Origin: Bacteroidales bacterium UBA3297
GTDB lineage: Bacteria; Bacteroidota; Bacteroidia; Bacteroidales; Paludibacteraceae
Length of the DNA: 64,000 nucleotides
Direction of reading: 5' to 3'
Assembly: GCA_002362105.1 (NCBI GenBank)
Contig: DETD01000018.1
Location: 62,001 to 126,000, forward strand
A program made the translations under genes and the position numbers. Position 1 is the stretch's first letter. Each line of letters opens with the position of its first letter. The notes beneath the pieces are model-generated. The model was not told where the DNA came from. It made no database searches and worked only from the letters and a program-made list of their open reading frames with translations. Below, piece after piece: positions 62,301 through 64,000 of the stretch.

Positions 62301-62581
62301 GTCCGGTTGTGATGACCACCCTCACCACCATTCTGGGTATGATTCCAATGGCAACCGGAACCGGCGAAGGTGCCGAAATGTGGCGTCCAATGGGTATAGC
62401 CGTAATTGGTGGTCTGACCGTGTCAGCCATCCTCACCCTGGTATTCGTGCCAGTTATGTACAGTTTGTTCGCATTCACCGGCATCAAAGTCCAGAAGCGC
62501 AAGCAGGCCAGACGCCAGTCGGCCGCATCGAAAGACGTGAAAATCACATCAGAGAATGCACATCAAATTGAAAACTACTAA
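59339..62581 (+). CDS. RND multidrug efflux pump, inner membrane component
   Basis: A 1080-residue proton-driven pump of the AcrB/HAE1 type. Twelve membrane helices: one near residue 12-30 (PILVSLCFVTVAILGIASFL), two blocks at about 335-545 and 865-1040, with two large periplasmic loops between. The proton-relay pair of acidic residues is seen in MVVDDAIVVLENV. GISLETISALIGAENRNVSG lies in the first porter loop, and VKNGIVLVDYINLNRERGMD and TTILGMIPMATGTGEGAEMW in the C-terminal half. Substrates (drugs, bile acids or lipids) cannot be predicted. Confidence 0.93.
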   Translation: MSIYESSVKRPILVSLCFVTVAILGIASFLKLPIDLYPDIDTNTIMVITTYGGASADDIEQNVTRPLENTLNSVEHLKHLTSKSKENISVIYIEFEYGYDIDVLTNNVRDKLDMVTSALPDECNTPFLFKFTTDMIPIMMMSVQAGQSMPALYKILDDQVANPLGRVDGVGTVSIAGAPKREVHVYVDPKKIEGYGISLETISALIGAENRNVSGGLFDLGTKTFNLRVEGEYNDPREMENLVISAKNGAIVRLRDVARIDDSIEERTQSAYNNGKEGGMIIVQKQSGANSVQISDKVAAMMPELQKNLPSDVKLGVIVNTSDNIKNTIQSLYDTIRDALIFVSLVVIIFLGKWRAAVIILLTIPLSLVGSFIYLFAVDSSLNIISMSALSIAIGMVVDDAIVVLENVMKHIERGAEPKQAAIHGTNEVALSVVASTLTLLAVFMPLTMVTGQMGVLFRELGWMVSIIMIVSIICALTLTPMLCAHLLQDKRDEKESRIFQIIFKPINKVLDAIDNGYEAVLSYAVTHKLIIVAGSLGFFIFSILIAKFVGTSFLPTQDNGRVKVVLELPNGTSKAVSNNYGQKIVHDWMDKYPELRVANYSVGQASTDNTYASLQDNGNYLLTFNMSLYSINVRQDSVEKKKPGHKARGLETICNMMREDLKLYPEFKKTQVTLGGGMSMGGETKIDFEIYGYDFAESDRLAQAFKDSLLNMKITKGGETINACTEARISRSEYQPEYRVDFDREKLALHYLNVGTAATALRYRVNGATASYFREDGDEYNIKVMYEPESRRTIEDIENITIYNSLGQGVRVKEVGKVVESQNPPTIDRKDRERINTISAIVNSADGADMGTVATMAQKIIDNLDKPQGFEVKISGNYEDQQDAFKSIAGLGLLILVLVFVVMAGEFESLTYPFINMLTLMFAFSGVIIGLLIAGETLNVMSAIGAIMLIGIVVKNGIVLVDYINLNRERGMDILEAVVNGGKSRLRPVVMTTLTTILGMIPMATGTGEGAEMWRPMGIAVIGGLTVSAILTLVFVPVMYSLFAFTGIKVQKRKQARRQSAASKDVKITSENAHQIENY

Positions 62582-62593
62582 AAGAGAGCAGTC

Positions 62594-62887
62594 ATGAAAT
62601 CAATAATGATAATTTTCGACCAGGCGCACTACGATAGTATTGTAGCGACACTGGACAGACTAGAGTGCAACGGTTTCACGTACCTCGAGCACGTTATGGG
62701 CCAAGGCACCAATGGTGGAGAACCCCACTTCGGCAGCCACGCATGGCCTTCAATGAACTCGGCCATCATCACGGTAGTTGAAGACGTACAAGTCGACGAG
62801 GTGCTGAACGAGTTAAAGGCGCTTGACCTCGATCGTCCACAGCTCGGTTTGCGTGCTTTCGTCTGGGATATAGAGAAAGGAATTTAA
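62594..62887 (+). CDS. PII-like small signalling protein
   Basis: A 97-residue ferredoxin-fold protein resembling the PII nitrogen regulator superfamily: MIIFDQAHYDSIVATLDRLE, a T-loop-like stretch with VMGQGTNGGEPHFGSHAWPS, and SAIITVVEDVQVDEVLNELK. It lacks the uridylylated Tyr context of true GlnB/GlnK. It is 12 bases after the RND pump gene and before the terminator, so it is cotranscribed with the efflux genes. A regulatory role on the pump, by analogy with GlnK and AmtB, is inference. Confidence 0.78.
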   Translation: MKSIMIIFDQAHYDSIVATLDRLECNGFTYLEHVMGQGTNGGEPHFGSHAWPSMNSAIITVVEDVQVDEVLNELKALDLDRPQLGLRAFVWDIEKGI

Positions 62888-62923
62888 AACGACTGGTGGA
62901 ACTTTAAAACCGCCCCTACTTCT

Positions 62924-62957
62924 AAAGGATGTGCCAGTTGGCACATCCTTTTTTTAT
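62924..62957 (+). terminator. Terminator of the efflux operon
   Basis: AAAGGATGTGCC/GGCACATCCTTT perfect stem with a 4-base loop and T run. Confidence 0.9.
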
Positions 62958-63014
62958 TTTTAAAAGTTTACTTTCGGTCCTTAGACGTATAAACTAAAAT
63001 CCGCAAAGGCTAAA

Positions 63015-63272
63015 ACCTTGTATGAACTATATTTTGTAGGGAGCAACAAGGTGTTGTTATGGCGCCATACTTCTGGCGGGAGTTCTGCTAGTCCCCTGTG
63101 TAGCGTCATCCAGACGCCTATGGGTGTTTGAGCATCCGGGTGCGTCTCCGTCCTCCAGACTTCGACACACCCGGTTATTAAGATACCGTTTTCCAGACGA
63201 AGACAAACTCACCGTCTGGAATACGGTATTTCCATAACCATGTATGGAGAAATGGCGCAAACAATTCTCCAT
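63015..63272. ncRNA. Strongly structured non-coding element, candidate RNA
   Basis: A chain of stems fills this stretch: ACCTTG/CAAGGT (63015-63052), GCGTC/GACGC (63103-63117), CCGGGTG-GTC with GAC-CACCCGG (63136-63174), a 17-position stem with a single mismatch, ATACCGT-TTCCAGACG (63183-63199) with its complement (63213-63229), and ATGGAGAA/TTCTCCAT (63244-63272). No frame looks coding. It lies between the efflux operon and the 3' end of the DUF4143 gene; strand cannot be decided. It may be a regulatory RNA, the 3' end of the neighbouring transcript, or a dispersed repeat element. Confidence 0.5.
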
Positions 63273-63309
63273 GTGCGGGGATACGCAGAGACAATATAAC
63301 TAAACCAAT

Positions 63310-64000
63310 CTACCAGTCCCCAACCTGATTCAAAAAATCTATGATATTGAGATGCACTATTCCGTTTCTACTCATATCAATAGAGTCAGCACTTATCACA
63401 TATTTCGGATAATTGTTTCGTATAGACTCAAGATTACCAAATTCTCGTTCAACGTCGGAGTCCGTTATCAGATACGCAACCTGTATATATATAGTTTTGT
63501 CCATTTTTGTACAGACAAAATCTATTTCAACATCATTTTTTTTGCCCACGTAAACATTCCAACCTCTAGCAACCAACTCCATATAAACCAAATTTTCGCA
63601 GACATGACCGATATCCGGCTTGTCGGTTCTGCTTAGTATTGTACGAAAACCCAAATCTACACAATAATACTTCTCTGACGTTTCAAGAAGTTTCTTACCA
63701 GTAATATTATAACGAGGGACTGAATATAGAGCGAATGACTTAGTAATAGACTCAATATAAAACAAAATTGTTTCGACGCTCGTTTTTACACCTTCACTTT
63801 TCAGTTTCTTCACTATGGAATTGGCAGAAAACGTATTTCCTATATTATCTACGAAAAACTCGAGCAATTTCCTCAACAACACGATATTCTTTATTCCATT
63901 TCTCTCAATCACATCCTTAAAAACAACGGTCTCATACAAATCTGAAAGATACACTTTTACCGCCTCTTCCTCTTGGAAAACAAATCTTTGAGGGAATCCT
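63310..64000 (-). CDS. DUF4143 ATPase family protein, C-terminal part
   Basis: The last 230 residues of an AAA+ ATPase with the DUF4143 C-terminal domain; the 5' end lies beyond the window. Visible: GFPQRFVFQEEEAVKVYLSD, DLYETVVFKDVIERNGIKNI, SANSIVKKLKSEGVKTSVET, ETSEKYYCVDLGFRTILSRT, GHVCENLVYMELVARGWNVY, and the nuclease-like VEIDFVCTKMDKTIYIQVAY. The frame is open to the edge, so the internal GTG at 63954 is not a start. Bacteria often carry many such genes and their role is not settled. Confidence 0.85.
   Translation of the reverse strand, partial: GFPQRFVFQEEEAVKVYLSDLYETVVFKDVIERNGIKNIVLLRKLLEFFVDNIGNTFSANSIVKKLKSEGVKTSVETILFYIESITKSFALYSVPRYNITGKKLLETSEKYYCVDLGFRTILSRTDKPDIGHVCENLVYMELVARGWNVYVGKKNDVEIDFVCTKMDKTIYIQVAYLITDSDVEREFGNLESIRNNYPKYVISADSIDMSRNGIVHLNIIDFLNQVGDW

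Noticed and set aside
63057..63272. 71-residue minus frame
   Set aside because: It lies wholly inside the hairpin-rich element and has Ser/Arg/Thr-rich shadow composition.
63015..63272. Group II intron end
   Set aside because: No domain V with the AGC triad and GAAA-type tetraloop is visible, and no intron-encoded protein is near.

Overview
The window is a stretch of a Bacteroidales (Bacteroidota) chromosome. The evidence is the promoter style (TTG, 18-21 bases, then TAnnTTTG, seen at about six sites), secreted proteins with C-terminal sorting domains of the type IX secretion system (both type A and type B), a C10 cysteine protease, paired DUF4230 genes, and the leuA-leuC-leuD-second synthase-leuB operon order. 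I cannot place it to genus. No rRNA, tRNA or CRISPR array was seen.

Layout. 1-733: end of a DMT-family exporter. 842-3020: GH5 cellulase with an Asn-rich linker, then an unannotated 24-residue membrane peptide with its own promoter and terminator. 3320-8731: LysR regulator, AspT/YidE-type transporter, secreted C10 protease. 8874-14924 (minus): PrsW-type membrane protease, methyltransferase, O-acetylhomoserine sulfhydrylase, and a phenylacetate-CoA ligase/ACT/thioesterase operon. 15573-22719: a NifX-like small protein and the leucine operon, preceded by a Leu-rich leader peptide and a mutually exclusive antiterminator/terminator pair. 22781-28028: transposase debris beside a truncated gene, a DUF4272 protein, an AEC transporter, and a type B secreted protein broken by one in-frame stop codon. 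28140-31852: a three-gene acyl-CoA carboxylase. 32357-37783: outer membrane protein, a decayed gene, two DUF4230 proteins, aroE with a lipoprotein and a TPR protein. 38013-40062: a GC-rich structured leader followed by a NifU-like protein and the GGGtGRT protein. 40167-43619: ABM and RRM small proteins and a 926-residue repeat protein. 43976-47964: recombinase debris, AraC regulator, aldo/keto reductase, cupin lipoprotein and flavodoxin lipoprotein. 48018-55763: Nudix-like regulator facing a long operon. 56212-62887: TetR-TolC-adaptor-RND efflux operon ending in a PII-like protein. 62888-64000: a second strongly structured non-coding stretch and a partial DUF4143 ATPase.

The most interesting system is 48880-55763: ECF S component, TatA, TatC, a 504-residue membrane iron-sulfur protein, a Tat-exported iron-sulfur aldo/keto reductase lipoprotein, DUF1893 and a TonB-dependent receptor. 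The 504-residue protein looks like NapH fused to NapG, with a twin-arginine motif in the middle of the chain. It would carry electrons from the quinone pool to the periplasmic reductase, and would need Sec-type insertion for its first half and Tat export for its second. The operon thus appears to encode an extracytoplasmic redox route together with the translocase its parts need.

Other points worth checking are the leu attenuator, the 24-residue peptide, and the two structured RNA candidates at 38021-38340 and 63015-63272.
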